Shown one piece after another: positions 5,593 through 5,749 of a stretch of DNA of 5,749 nucleotides. The notes beneath the pieces are model-generated. The model was not told the DNA's origin. It worked only from the letters and a program-made list of their open reading frames with translations, and did no database searches. How positions within the stretch are numbered: the stretch's first letter is position 1; each line of letters opens with the position of its first letter. This DNA comes from Polaribacter sp. Lineage in GTDB: Bacteria; Bacteroidota; Bacteroidia; Flavobacteriales; Flavobacteriaceae. Made by a program: the position numbers and the translations under genes. The stretch is from NCBI GenBank assembly GCA_030731695.1, contig JANQTK010000205.1, positions 9,699-15,447 on the forward strand. Reading direction: 5' to 3'.

Positions 5593-5699
5593 TGCTTGTT
5601 CTTTCCACAGCTAGTGCGAGCGTCAAGCTCCTACTCACAAAGAAATTAAATACCATTTAATACAAAACCACGAGCTAGACACTCGCGTTAGCGCGAGTT
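5593..5699 (+). repeat. REPIN-like repeat, copy B, uninterrupted
   Basis: Same orientation and order as copy A: GCTAGTGCGAGCGTC (5610-5624) with GAGC (5618-5621) pairing to GCTC (5627-5630), an A-rich middle sharing ATTTAATAC and AAAACCACGAGC with copy A, and a right end CTCGCG-TTAG-CGCGAG (5682-5697) that is a perfect 6-bp stem. The left and right ends are near reverse complements. The hairpins have more substitutions than in copy A (AAGCTC, CTAGACA), and copy A has about 11 extra bases in the middle. It holds no insertion at the site used by the MITE-like element in copy A. Confidence 0.65.
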
Positions 5700-5730
5700 A
5701 TGTGCCATTTTACAGAACTGAAAACATACA

Positions 5731-5749
5731 ATGAACAATGACATTAAAA
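5731..5749 (+). CDS. Possible start of a further gene, cut by the window end
   Basis: ATG at 5731 opens a frame of six codons (MNNDIK) that is still open at the last base. A second ATG at 5738 opens another frame. The preceding sequence is A-rich, as at other starts in the window. Too little is present to tell which frame is coding, or whether either is. Confidence 0.25.

Noticed and set aside
4540..5699. CRISPR array or composite transposon
   Set aside because: There are only two repeat copies, far apart, with no spacers of equal length, no cas genes and no transposase between them.

Overview
The window looks like chromosome of a member of the Bacteroidota, most likely a flavobacterium. The DNA is AT-rich and start codons are preceded by A-rich leaders rather than Shine-Dalgarno sequences. 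Promoter candidates fit the Bacteroidota form (TTTG, then TAnnTTTG about 19 bases later). The intergenic repeats resemble families I recall from flavobacterial genomes. That placement rests on recognition, not on a database search.

Positions 1-2853 are a conserved housekeeping operon, trkA-trkH, for potassium uptake: TrkA is the cytoplasmic nucleotide-sensing subunit and TrkH the membrane channel. A hairpin at 2885-2915 probably ends it.

From about 2900 the window turns into accessory DNA made of small modules separated by repeats. The first module is a small lipoprotein (3005-3442) with its own promoter candidate. It is flanked by an 11-bp inverted repeat whose right copy lies in a structured spacer (3449-3591). 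That spacer looks like a cassette junction and holds a hairpin and a perfect -7 promoter motif. It leads into a second module, a GNAT acetyltransferase (3609-4073) followed 9 bases later by a four-helix DUF2306-like membrane protein (4083-4469).

The third module lies between two directly oriented copies of a REPIN-like element, made of two inverted hairpin-forming ends (about 4540-4800 and 5593-5699). It holds a membrane-anchored LuxR-type DNA-binding protein (4807-5244), an array of four TCAACC motifs spaced roughly by helical turns (5265-5310), and a 59-residue two-helix membrane protein (5383-5562). I infer, without proof, that the regulator and the small membrane protein work together and that the array is an operator. 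The left REPIN copy is split by a 135-136 bp MITE-like insertion with 16-bp perfect terminal inverted repeats and a 9-bp target duplication. The right copy is the matching unoccupied site. A further gene may start at 5731 and run off the end.
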